Shown here in pieces: positions 26,100 through 33,648 of a stretch of DNA of 64,000 nt (the first letter of the stretch is position 1; the number at the start of each line of letters is the position of its first letter). The stretch covers positions 248,001-312,000 of the forward strand of contig NZ_SPQQ01000001.1 in NCBI RefSeq assembly GCF_004766045.1, given 5' to 3'. This stretch comes from Desulfosporosinus fructosivorans (GTDB taxonomy: Bacteria > Bacillota > Desulfitobacteriia > Desulfitobacteriales > Desulfitobacteriaceae). The notes beneath the pieces were generated by a model. The model was not told where the DNA came from and searched no databases. It worked only from the letters and a program-made list of their open reading frames with translations. Both the position numbers and the translations under genes were made by a program.

Positions 26100-27674
26100 A
26101 TGATTAAGATGAAAAAACAACTTGCAGTTGCAGTAACGGTTGCCTTTTTGGCATTACCAATCAGTTCAGCACTAGCTCAGACGATCACTCCTGATACTCA
26201 AGTAATGGTAGCAAACACAACTACAACAGTAACAGCTACAACGGTACATGAGGTAGCAGAAGAAGCGGTTTCGGCCTATGAAGATGCACCGATCACTACA
26301 TTAGTAGAAGTAGCGAAAGCTGAAGGCTTAAAAGCAGCAGCGGTTACAGCGGTGGCAGAGGTAAACGATGAAGACACAAATGCAGCTTTCGAACTTAGGA
26401 TAAAAAACCAAGCAACAGAAATCGCAAAAGCAAAGATTGCACTTCAGGTAGAAGCAGCAGAAACAGCAATCTCGGCCTATGAAGCAGCACCAATTACTAC
26501 ATTAGTAGAAGTAACGAAAGCTGAAGATTTAAAAGCAGCTGCAGTTACAGCGGTAGCAGCAGTAAGCGATGAGGACACAAATGCAGCCTTCGAACTTAGG
26601 GTGAAAAACCAAGCAACAGAAATTGCAACAGCAAAAACTGCACTTCAGGTAGAAGCAGCAGAAGAAGCAGTCTCGGCCTATGAAGCCGCACCAATCACTA
26701 CATTAGCAAAAATAGCGAAAGCTGAAGATTTAAAAGCAACTGCAGTTACAGCGGTAGCAGCAGTAAGTGATGAGGACACAAATGCAGCCTTCGAACTTAG
26801 GATAAAAAACCAAGCAACAGAAATTGCAAAAGCAAAAACTGCACTATCTGCACCGGTTGTAGACGAGGATGGCAATGAAATTCTTCCAGCCACTCTTTTC
26901 AGTGATTTGATCAATAAACTCCAACTTGCCTTGACATACGACCCAGCACGTAAAGGTGAGTTAAACCATCGTCAAGCACTTAAAAAGTTGTCACAAGCCC
27001 ATCAATTTGTGAAGGATGGAAATATTGAAGCTTCCGAGGTCTGTTTAAATGAGTACACAGATAAAATCGCTAAGGCGCAGGCATTCCTGCTTGAAGTTGA
27101 AGATACTGACTCTGAAACAGCTAAAAATCTTGCTATAGCATTAGCGAATGTTGAAGCAAAGAACATTCAGGTTTTGGGCAATTTAGTAGACAAGCTTCCT
27201 CCTCAAGCAGCTCAAAAATTAGCACTTAATGTCGTACGAACCATGGAAAAAGCTGTCGATAAGATTCAAAAAGAAGAAGAAAAGGTCGCACTAGTGACAT
27301 CAGTGCCTAAGGTCGAAACTGAAAAGACAATTATGGATAACGAAACTAAAGCTGCCTTAGAACAATTCAGAAAATCCGTCAATGAAAAAAGAAAGATTTA
27401 CATTGAAGATAAAGACCAAAATCACCAAAACGATCAGGATGAAAATGTAGCCAAACAGACCAAACCAGAGCAAGTAAAGCCAGAAAAGCCAGAAATGGAT
27501 CGGAACTCTTACCAAGTTAACCAAAGCGATAAAGCTCATGTAACAATTGTCCCAGTTAAAGCACAAATGGCCCCAACTGTTCGGTCGTCTGACAATAATA
27601 AAGATGACTTGAACAAACAGGGAGACCGTGACAAAGACAACGGTGGAGACAATAATCGTCGGGATCATAAATAA
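26100..27674 (+). CDS. Secreted Ala/Glu-rich repeat protein with DUF5667-like domain
   Basis: A 524-residue exported protein with a signal peptide (about residues 1-27, ending SALAQ). Three near-identical repeats of about 65 residues follow (about 50-255; AYEAAPITTL, KAEDLKAAAVTAVA, DEDTNAAFELR), predicted helical. Then comes a DUF5667-like segment (about 260-400; LFSDLINKLQLALTYDP, DKLPPQAAQKLA) and a hydrophilic Lys/Gln/Asp-rich tail. The ATG is at 26100 or 26109, after AGAGGAAAGAGG. It is probably a surface or matrix protein. Confidence 0.75.
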   Translation: MIKMKKQLAVAVTVAFLALPISSALAQTITPDTQVMVANTTTTVTATTVHEVAEEAVSAYEDAPITTLVEVAKAEGLKAAAVTAVAEVNDEDTNAAFELRIKNQATEIAKAKIALQVEAAETAISAYEAAPITTLVEVTKAEDLKAAAVTAVAAVSDEDTNAAFELRVKNQATEIATAKTALQVEAAEEAVSAYEAAPITTLAKIAKAEDLKATAVTAVAAVSDEDTNAAFELRIKNQATEIAKAKTALSAPVVDEDGNEILPATLFSDLINKLQLALTYDPARKGELNHRQALKKLSQAHQFVKDGNIEASEVCLNEYTDKIAKAQAFLLEVEDTDSETAKNLAIALANVEAKNIQVLGNLVDKLPPQAAQKLALNVVRTMEKAVDKIQKEEEKVALVTSVPKVETEKTIMDNETKAALEQFRKSVNEKRKIYIEDKDQNHQNDQDENVAKQTKPEQVKPEKPEMDRNSYQVNQSDKAHVTIVPVKAQMAPTVRSSDNNKDDLNKQGDRDKDNGGDNNRRDHK

Positions 27675-27754
27675 TAGGAGAGTTGAGTTGAAGATGCAAA
27701 TCCGCTAATGAATATGAGCGCGGTTCCGGCAAGTTCGACCTCCGTATCTTAGTT

Positions 27755-27784
27755 GGGGCGGGATCCATCCTTGGATCCCGCCCC
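27755..27784. terminator. Strong palindrome downstream of the repeat protein
   Basis: GGGGCGGGATCC and GGATCCCGCCCC, with a 6-nt loop. It lies 80 bp past the stop. No T-run follows. Confidence 0.6.
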
Positions 27785-27815
27785 GCTTATGAAGGCAACA
27801 AGTTTTCTAGAATAA

Positions 27816-27929
27816 AGCTGTCTCAAAATAATAAAAAAGTCATTTTTTGAAAAGACAGCTCCTTTTCAGCAATTAAGTAAAATAAGAGTGTAAAATCATC
27901 TTGCAGAATTGCTGATTTTACACTCTTAT
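27816..27929. repeat. Cluster of inverted repeats with mutually exclusive pairings
   Basis: AGCTGTCT/AGACAGCT (27816-27860) is followed by a perfect 17-bp inverted repeat, 27882-27898 with 27913-27929. CAGCAATT (27867-27874) can pair instead with AATTGCTG (27907-27914). This sits directly before the remnant at 27962. Confidence 0.6.
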
Positions 27930-27961
27930 CTAATTTTAGGAACACCAAAAAGGAGGATTCT

Positions 27962-28192
27962 ATGAATCTCTCAAAACACTTTCTTAATGAGGGTCTCAGC
28001 AGATTAGGGATGAATATGTAGGAGTCAATGGCATTTTAGAGTTGTGCGCCTGGGCATATCGGCTTGTATGAGAGAAAACATCAGCTGTTTCTTTGTGGAG
28101 ACCATATACTAGATGAAATAACTCCGAATATAACCTTTTGGGGATTTGAGCAGGACATTTTAGCGATCTATTTCGAGAACAAGGAACCATAA
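27962..28192 (+). pseudogene. MBL-fold hydrolase remnant
   Basis: AAGGAGGATTCT precedes ATG 27962, but the frame breaks after 19 codons. Further fragments in shifted frames read DEYVGVNGILE and then PGHIGLYERKHQLFLCGDHI...ITPNITFWGFEQDILAIYF, stop at 28190-28192. PGHxxGH-like and CGDHIL are metallo-beta-lactamase-fold motifs. Two or more frameshifts and the lost N-terminal HxHxDH region mark it as decayed. Confidence 0.75.
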
Positions 28193-28237
28193 TAAATTAT
28201 TAGGAATAATATGGTAATGAAATAAGGGGTGATATTA

Positions 28238-28378
28238 ATGATAGCAGGCTGTAGATTTTGGAGTTTTACTCCTTTGTGGCTCATTCAAAGTTATTGGATT
28301 GTTTGGCTGGTGTTCTCTTTTGTAGTTTCTTTTGTACTAGGAGCTGTCATCCTGCGTAATTGGGAGACCGTTAATTGA
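28238..28378 (+). CDS. Very small membrane protein (46 aa)
   Basis: An ORF of 46 residues behind AAGGGGTGAT. It begins MIAGCRFWSFTPLWLIQSYW, with one long hydrophobic helix (about residues 15-38), and ends RNWETVN. I do not recognise it. It heads a run of small membrane-protein genes. Confidence 0.5.
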   Translation: MIAGCRFWSFTPLWLIQSYWIVWLVFSFVVSFVLGAVILRNWETVN

Positions 28379-28408
28379 TGTATACGCTCTGGTTAGGAGG
28401 GGCTTCTA

Positions 28409-28606
28409 ATGAATAGTATTCCAGTTCAAAAATCCAAGAACACTTATCCGACGGAAGGTAAGTATTGGGGAGTATGGTTACCAGTACCCACTATCATTGC
28501 GATTATCAACTCGACTTTCTGGATTTGGTTAATTTCTAAAACAGTAGGTCTTACAGAAGCGCCTAAAACAACTGAAAGCGAAAATGCCGTAATTGAGCAG
28601 TTTTAA
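28409..28606 (+). CDS. Small single-span membrane protein (65 aa)
   Basis: Starts behind AGGAGGGGC. A hydrophilic N-terminus (about 20 residues) is followed by one membrane helix (LPVPTIIAIINSTFWIWLIS) and a short acidic tail. 11 bp separate it from the next gene. Function unknown. Confidence 0.6.
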   Translation: MNSIPVQKSKNTYPTEGKYWGVWLPVPTIIAIINSTFWIWLISKTVGLTEAPKTTESENAVIEQF

Positions 28607-28617
28607 GTAAGGAATGA

Positions 28618-29517
28618 GTGTTTTTTATGAGGGGGCCATCAAGTCCGTATATGTTCATGCAACAGTATCTTGAGCAGTACCTTAACAGTATTTCTTGGCG
28701 TCCTCAATCAATTGCAGAACGACAATATATCGAAAAGATCAAGCATGCTTTAGCAGAGCAACAACGTAAGTTTTATGTGAGAATCCTTAATCCACTTAAT
28801 TTATCTCCACTTTCAGTAACGTTCTGGTTTCCTGTTATTCCCAGTCTGGCGATTGGTGTATCAGTAACAAATTTGGGAGAAGTAGATATTTATATTAGAC
28901 AGGCAATGGACCCAACGTTTGCCAATATATTTTCGGCGTTTATAATCCTTGAGTTTCATGTGCCTTCTCCGCTCGCCTTATTAATCTTGGCTTCCTGTTT
29001 GGGACTTTATCTTACTGGTAAAATAAATAAATTGCTGGAAACCTTAAAAAAAGAATTATTAACGGAACAAGAGGAAAGGCTCCAGGCTTTAGGAGAAGAA
29101 GAACTTGACTTTTTGTCGACGCAAGCATGCTTAGATTTAGAAGGAAAAATATTAGAGACTATAGCCGAAGAAAAGCATAGGTCAATCATCGAAGCCCTAA
29201 ATCCGTTTAAATTAGCCCCTATTTCGATGTCAATTTTTTTCCCGGTTTTTAAAGATCATACGGCCATTGGTGTAGTGTTCCATGATCTTGATTACCTAGC
29301 GATAGCTGTCTTACAAGCTCTTGAACCTAATGATAAGATGTATAGTATCTTTAGGTTTATTCATGCTCAAGTTCCTTTTTCTCTAACTTTATTGGTAATG
29401 TTTCTTGCCATTCACCTCTTTCTGAGTGATGAAATTAACAAGATCGAACAAGGAGCTCGTGAAGAAGTTATTAACGAAGTCAAGGGGAGTAGTCAACAAA
29501 TGAAAAAGAATTATTAG
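28618..29517 (+). CDS. Internally duplicated membrane-associated protein of unknown function
   Basis: 299 residues from GTG 28618, or better ATG 28627 behind GGAATGAG. Two homologous halves are visible: NPLNLSPLSVTFWFPVIPSLAIGVSVTNL and NPFKLAPISMSIFFPVFKDHTAIGVVFHDL (each shown here in part of its pattern). Each half is followed by an alpha-helical segment ending in a hydrophobic helix (LALLILASCLGLYL; LTLLVMFLAIHLFL). Charged linkers separate them. I know no family. It is flanked by small membrane proteins, which suggests a membrane complex. Confidence 0.6.
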   Translation: MFFMRGPSSPYMFMQQYLEQYLNSISWRPQSIAERQYIEKIKHALAEQQRKFYVRILNPLNLSPLSVTFWFPVIPSLAIGVSVTNLGEVDIYIRQAMDPTFANIFSAFIILEFHVPSPLALLILASCLGLYLTGKINKLLETLKKELLTEQEERLQALGEEELDFLSTQACLDLEGKILETIAEEKHRSIIEALNPFKLAPISMSIFFPVFKDHTAIGVVFHDLDYLAIAVLQALEPNDKMYSIFRFIHAQVPFSLTLLVMFLAIHLFLSDEINKIEQGAREEVINEVKGSSQQMKKNY

Positions 29518-29547
29518 GTTTAAAATTATTTACGGATAACATTAGTA

Positions 29548-29730
29548 ATGGATGGGGGGACTTTGGATATGTCTCTATTGGACTTGTGGTTATACGGTGT
29601 TACATTAGGGGCACAGCCATTTTCCTATTTTGGTACAATCCTATCGTTAAGTGCCTTTATTTTTACTGTGTATGTAATCATCGCCGTTAAACAAGTAATT
29701 GATAATAAAAAACAGCGTTTGTTATGGTAA
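29548..29730 (+). CDS. Small single-span membrane protein (53-60 aa)
   Basis: ATG 29548, or ATG 29569 behind GGGGGG. Two hydrophobic stretches (LWLYGVTLGAQPFSYFGTIL and LSAFIFTVYVIIAVKQV) precede a basic tail KKQRLLW. Not recognised. It is the last gene of the small-membrane-protein run. Confidence 0.5.
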   Translation: MDGGTLDMSLLDLWLYGVTLGAQPFSYFGTILSLSAFIFTVYVIIAVKQVIDNKKQRLLW

Positions 29731-29737
29731 ATTAAGT

Positions 29738-29966
29738 TTACTCTTCTGCTTTCACAGGCTTAGTTAAGTCTACTTGAGACATTTGTTCGCCCAGATTCCC
29801 TTCTTCTTTTACCTCGACAGTAACTGATAACTTGCCATCTCTTATCTCGGGTTTAATCTTACTGGACGCTCGGATAATCTCCAGGCTAACATTCTTTTCT
29901 CATCCTTAGGTAATTTTACTGTCAAATGATGGGTAGGAAGTCGGATAACCGTGTAGTACCTATCGG
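29738..29966 (-). pseudogene. Ger(x)C spore germination protein, C-terminal remnant
   Basis: The minus strand reads RLPTHHLTVKLPKDEK, then after a frameshift NVSLEIIRASSKIKPEIRDG and KLSVTVEVKEEGNLGEQ, stop at 29738-29740. This is the pattern of GerAC-type C-terminal domains. No upstream part of the gene remains. Confidence 0.6.
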
Positions 29967-29977
29967 AGCGATGTAAA

Positions 29978-30132
29978 ATGGGTTGCTGTGGACATTCGAA
30001 GAAAGACCATCTGGGGGAAATACCTTGAATTTCCAAGATGGGATTGTATTAAAAATTGAGGGAATGACTTGTGGACAGTGCAAAAGTTCAGTTGAGAAGG
30101 CGTTATTGAAAGTTCCTGGAGTTACTCAATAA
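29978..30132 (+). pseudogene. Heavy-metal-associated (HMA/CopZ-like) domain fragment
   Basis: A short frame MGCCGHSKKDHLGEIP (ATG 29978 behind GGAGCGATG) stops at 30026. An overlapping frame from TTG 30025 encodes DGIVLKIEGMTCGQCKSSVE and ALLKVPGVTQ, stop at 30130-30132. GMTCGQC is the metal-binding motif of HMA domains, but only the first half of the domain is present. It is probably a truncated and frameshifted relic. Confidence 0.6.
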
Positions 30133-30239
30133 ACTAAATTTATAGAGTATTTTCCACTTTGCGATAGGGTGTCATGGTCCTGAGGGAAAACCTCAAATTT
30201 TAAGTTTCTAAAATCTTAATAAATTACGGAGGGTCGCAT

Positions 30240-30308
30240 ATGAAAAAAAGCGAAGCCGTTCAGGAAAGAAAAAAGGTAAGGTCTAGGTACATAGTGCATT
30301 TCCAGTAA
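30240..30308 (+). CDS. Possible 22-residue peptide or gene remnant
   Basis: ATG 30240 follows a good RBS (ACGGAGGG). It encodes MKKSEAVQERKKVRSRYIVH plus two residues. It is basic and has no recognisable motif. The strong RBS argues for past or present translation; it may be the start of a deleted gene. Confidence 0.3.
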   Translation: MKKSEAVQERKKVRSRYIVHFQ

Positions 30309-30347
30309 ACTCCCCATAATCTAGAATAGAAAGAGGGGATTAGATCA

Positions 30348-31091
30348 ATGGACAATATTTATTCATCGCTTTCTAATAGCACACCTCCATTGCCTGGGAC
30401 GAATCCTTGTGAGCTTGTTTCTTGTGAATGTTTTTCTAAAGAACCTTTAAGTTTGGGTCTTACCATTTTTGCTCCGGTTAGTTCTGTACCAGGAAGCGCT
30501 TCGTTTTTCTTCTTACAACCACTGTTAACGGGAAAGATATTTGCTTCGGTGGGTGTTCTTATCGTAGCTCAGATTTTCCTTTTTCTTGCTGATAGATTTT
30601 TTGGACATGAATTAAAGCCAGTTCAGAAAGGTACTATTATATCTCCTGAACAAACTGTGAGGATGTCTTTAAGTGATTTGCAGGATTTTTTGGCCTCGGT
30701 GTCACGCGGCAATGTCCAGCCTTCAACCAGCACATCCGTTCCTTCAACCAATCAAGCTGTTACTGGGATATTTCCCCTTGAAACACCGGAGATTCCCCTA
30801 GTAGTTGGTTTAGCCGTCTATGGCGATTTTACAAATAAACCTTATTGTCCGGCTGTCTTTCTTCTTGTTAATTTATTTACGTTTCCAGGCGTGCGAGGCG
30901 CCATACCTTTACTGATATTAGAACTTTTAACAACTATATTTGTCAGGTCGGTCGTGCCTCCAGAAACGACTGGTGCCAAACCATTGACTGCCCCAGCTTC
31001 AAATAGTAAATTACAATCAAAATCACTGCAATTTTCACCGGAGGATTTATTGAACTTATTGAACCGATTTGGCAAACGCTTTGGAGCTTAA
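30348..31091 (+). CDS. Membrane protein of unknown function
   Basis: 247 residues starting at ATG behind AGAAAGAGGGG. Two hydrophobic regions (about residues 50-85 and 165-200) are separated by a Ser/Thr/Pro-rich loop (VQPSTSTSVPSTNQAV). The N-terminus is Pro/Cys-rich (NPCELVSCECF) and the C-terminus has a helix LLNLLNRFGKRFGA. I do not recognise it. The 382 bp after it hold no gene until the UGA-containing glutaredoxin-like ORF. Confidence 0.55.
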   Translation: MDNIYSSLSNSTPPLPGTNPCELVSCECFSKEPLSLGLTIFAPVSSVPGSASFFFLQPLLTGKIFASVGVLIVAQIFLFLADRFFGHELKPVQKGTIISPEQTVRMSLSDLQDFLASVSRGNVQPSTSTSVPSTNQAVTGIFPLETPEIPLVVGLAVYGDFTNKPYCPAVFLLVNLFTFPGVRGAIPLLILELLTTIFVRSVVPPETTGAKPLTAPASNSKLQSKSLQFSPEDLLNLLNRFGKRFGA

Positions 31092-31473
31092 CGTTTGTTC
31101 CATGGCTCTACTATACAAACGTGTAAATAAAGTGGGAACACCCAAAGACTGTAGTACCCCCTGTTGTCAAGACATACTTTTCAAAAGTTAAGCTAATCAA
31201 TATGTATTGAATAGAACAAAAGAGAGAACGACGGATATGGCGTAGCCAAGCGTCATCTTTTTTATCTCCTCAAGGCACGTTGTTTCATGAATGGTGTGAT
31301 GCCATTTCCGCCTGCCAGTATGAACGCAGCCTTAAGACAATGCTGATACCTGGATGAATATACCGTTAATTGATCGGTTTCTAAGGGCAAGGGTCATGGT
31401 TTAGATAGCTACATGACAGGAAAGGTAAGATGTGGTACATTGAAGACAGAACGGATGATTAAGGAGTGAACTA

Positions 31474-31710
31474 ATGAAGTCAGAAGTAATAATGTATACT
31501 GTTCCCCCTTGACCAAACTGTTTTCGCGCCAAGCGATTCCTTACGGGTAAAGGAATTTTATTTACTGAGAAAAATGTTCTAATTCCTAAAAACTTCAAAG
31601 AAAGGTTAAAAGTGACCGATGCACTTGGAGGACCTGTAACCGTTGTGGGAGAGCGAATTCTGATGCGTTTCTCGTCTGCTGAATTCGAGGAAGTCTTCCA
31701 AGATTTCTGA
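31474..31710 (+). CDS. Glutaredoxin-like selenoprotein (UGA-encoded Sec, UxxC motif)
   Basis: A 78-residue ORF if UGA at 31510-31512 is read as selenocysteine. It starts at ATG 31474 behind AAGGAGTGAAC and begins MKSEVIMYTVPPUPNCFRAK, where U13-P-N-C16 replaces the CxxC of glutaredoxin/NrdH. The downstream sequence (RFLTGKGILFTEKNVLIP, then GGPVTVVGERIL) has the thioredoxin-fold pattern including the cis-Pro-like GGPVTVV. Conventional gene finding would miss it. It is followed by a small membrane protein 33 bp away. Confidence 0.75.
31536..31556 (+). promoter_or_regulatory. Candidate bacterial SECIS hairpin of the glutaredoxin-like gene
   Basis: ATTCCTT and AAGGAAT pair around ACGGGTA, 23 nt after the UGA, within the distance usual for bacterial SECIS elements. 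Confidence 0.5.
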
Positions 31711-31743
31711 GACACTGTGTTTATTTCTTAATGAGGGGGAGAG

Positions 31744-32043
31744 ATGGTGAGCAAAGTTAAGCCAGATGCTAATGACCTGCGCCGCTTTATCGGGTATATT
31801 ATGATCACCTTCATGAGCGTATTTCTATTTTTGCCAGTCATCTGGTTTATCCAGGTATTTTCACAGAACCCTGGAATTTATTCGCGTTGGGTCATCTGCT
31901 CAGCCTTTCTTATCATTTTCAATATCCTGTTTTATTACTGGAGATACCCTCTAGATTGGTTAAAAAATCTACTGGCGTTGGTCGGAATTAATCTCGTGGT
32001 CTTAATCTTTGAATATTTTTGGTTGCTTCAAGGTATAGGATAG
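31744..32043 (+). CDS. Three-span membrane protein of unknown function
   Basis: 99 residues starting at ATG behind GAGGGGGAG. Three hydrophobic helices (about residues 17-37, 52-66, 76-96), a basic N-terminus (SKVKPDANDLRR). It lies 33 bp downstream of the UxxC glutaredoxin-like gene, probably in the same transcript. A role as membrane partner is only a guess. Confidence 0.6.
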   Translation: MVSKVKPDANDLRRFIGYIMITFMSVFLFLPVIWFIQVFSQNPGIYSRWVICSAFLIIFNILFYYWRYPLDWLKNLLALVGINLVVLIFEYFWLLQGIG

Positions 32044-32094
32044 ATTAATCCAGAGGTCCAGATTAATCCATTGGAAAGAGAATAACAAAAAAAC

Positions 32095-32123
32095 TTGTCT
32101 TATTAATAGAACTATGATATTAT
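32095..32123 (+). promoter_or_regulatory. Promoter of tRNA-Leu
   Basis: TTGTCT, 17-bp spacer, TATTAT (32118-32123), 26 bp before the tRNA. Confidence 0.7.
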
Positions 32124-32149
32124 TGCTCGTGTTGCAACAATTATATTAT

Positions 32150-32232
32150 GCGGGAATGGCGGAACTGGCAGACGCACTGGATTTAGGTTCCAGCGGGTAA
32201 CCGTGCAGGTTCAAGTCCTGTTTCCCGCACCA
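32150..32232 (+). tRNA. tRNA-Leu (TAG)
   Basis: Acceptor GCGGGAA/TTCCCGC, anticodon loop TTTAGGT with TAG, long variable arm (GCGGGTAACCGTGC region), GGTTCAAGTCC T-arm, encoded CCA. Its last 57 bp are repeated at 42814-42870. Confidence 0.97.
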
Positions 32233-32243
32233 TAATTTGTCTT

Positions 32244-32277
32244 AAAACCCGCTATTCATGCGGGTTTTCGGTTTTTT
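32244..32277 (+). terminator. Terminator after tRNA-Leu
   Basis: AAAACCCGC and GCGGGTTTT around TATTCAT, followed by CGGTTTTTT. Confidence 0.9.
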
Positions 32278-32280
32278 ATA

Positions 32281-32625
32281 GTGGTAATTTTAAACAAAGG
32301 TGAAGCAATGAACGCATTAGCCAGAACAATATTCTTTGGTAAATTCGGTGAGCTGCGCGAACGCGCACTTCAGGACCAACTCCAACGGGCCAGTGCTCTT
32401 AACATAATAATCAATGCGATCAGCGTGTGGAATACGGTTTATTTGAACAAAGCCATAGAGTTTAGGAAGGGCAAAGGAAATCTAAAAGAGGAGCTGCTGA
32501 ATCATATTTCGCCTCTTGGATGGGAACATATTAACTTCCTGGGCGAGTATAAGTTTGATTCAAGTCAAATGACAACGTTAAATGCCTTACGACCTCTTAA
32601 ATACAGAAATGAGGATATCATCTGA
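32281..32625 (+). pseudogene. Tn3-family transposase, C-terminal fragment
   Basis: About 110 residues matching the extreme C-terminus of Tn3 transposases: ARTIFFGKFGELRERALQDQ, LNIIINAISVWNTVYLNKA, LLNHISPLGWEHINFLGEY and LNALRPLK. A full Tn3 transposase is near 1000 residues, so more than 85% is missing. It begins immediately after the tRNA-Leu terminator and its end overlaps the converging LysR gene by 8 bp. Confidence 0.85.
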
Positions 32626-33529
32626 AAAACGTATCGATTAAATTTTCTGCACCAATTTCACATTTGAGAAAAGCTACAAAACTTTTGGTGGCAGGAGAAA
32701 ATATCTTGTTCTTATGATAAATAATATTAAACATTCGATAGAAACCTAATTCTTCTATTGGAATACAGACAATTCCCGAATTACTGATAACCGAAAACCC
32801 AGAAACTATAGAGACTCCTAAATTGGCACTTACCGCTTGTTTAACTGCTTCAGTATTATTTAATTCTAAAACAATACTTACCTTTAACCCATGGTTGGCA
32901 AGGATATTCTCGATAATTGATCTAGTGCTTGAACCGCACTCTCTAAAGATAAATTGTTCGTTTTCTAAGTCTTTTACTTGAACGCTGGCTCTGTTAACCC
33001 ACGGATGCTTATCGGAGACAACTAAAAATAATTCATCTTTCAGCCATGGTTCTACATAGAGCTCTGGAGGACAAATTATTTCTTCTCCGACGATGCCGAT
33101 ATCAAGTCTATTTGTATTCACCATCTCTACTATTTTTTGACTATTGGCTATCTCTAGTTTAGGTAGTATTCCAGGATAAACAGACTTGAATTTACCTAAA
33201 ATCTTAGGTAATAAATAGACACCCGGAGTTGTGCTTGCGCCTAATAATAACCGACCTTTGTGGCAGCCTTTAAGTTCTTCGATGGCATGAACACCTTCGT
33301 CAATTAAGGAAAAAATCTTTTGAGAATAAAGAAAAAGCGTCGTTCCAGCCTCAGTTAAAACTATATTCTTACCCAGTTGCTCGAAGAGACTGACCGCAAG
33401 GTACTCTTCGAGCTTTTTCATTTGCATAGAAACTGATGATTGGCTTGTATAGAGTTCTTCAGCAGCCCTCGAAAAACTCAGGTTATTTGCGACGCTATTA
33501 AAAACCATTAGATGATTCGCGTTGATCAC
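32618..33529 (-). CDS. LysR-family regulator, probably selenium-associated
   Basis: 303 residues, GTG start. The winged helix-turn-helix (NLSFSRAAEELYTSQSSVSM, about residues 16-35) and a LysR substrate-binding domain (about 90-300) are complete. It is divergently transcribed from selD across a 120-bp AT-rich spacer with dyad ATATAGATATTATAT-like sequence, the usual arrangement for a LysR regulator and its target. From memory, a LysR subfamily is annotated as selenium metabolism-associated; the context supports that. The effector is unknown. Confidence 0.85.
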   Translation of the reverse strand: MINANHLMVFNSVANNLSFSRAAEELYTSQSSVSMQMKKLEEYLAVSLFEQLGKNIVLTEAGTTLFLYSQKIFSLIDEGVHAIEELKGCHKGRLLLGASTTPGVYLLPKILGKFKSVYPGILPKLEIANSQKIVEMVNTNRLDIGIVGEEIICPPELYVEPWLKDELFLVVSDKHPWVNRASVQVKDLENEQFIFRECGSSTRSIIENILANHGLKVSIVLELNNTEAVKQAVSANLGVSIVSGFSVISNSGIVCIPIEELGFYRMFNIIYHKNKIFSPATKSFVAFLKCEIGAENLIDTFFR

Positions 33530-33648
33530 AGGTAACCACCACCTATCTCCTTTTAATATAGATATTATATCATTTATATATTTTTAATATAGCACTAATA
33601 AGTATATGATTAAACAAGAAACTTTCATTTGACAGGAGCATGAAGACA
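33530..33648. promoter_or_regulatory. Divergent LysR/selD control region
   Basis: An AT-rich spacer between the LysR gene and selD with overlapping short dyads (AATATAGATATTATATCATT region). LysR boxes (T-N11-A) are likely here, but I cannot fix them from one sequence. Confidence 0.45.

Noticed and set aside
30026..30028. UGA between MGCCGHSKKDHLGEIP and the HMA fragment as a selenocysteine codon
   Set aside because: Read-through gives only eight more codons before a stop, and the HMA motif is in a different frame. A frameshifted relic explains it better.
31092..31473. Protein-like stretch at about 31245-31350 (LFHEWCDAISACQYERSLKT)
   Set aside because: About 35 codons without start or RBS and with stops on both sides; possibly a relic, but no family could be named.
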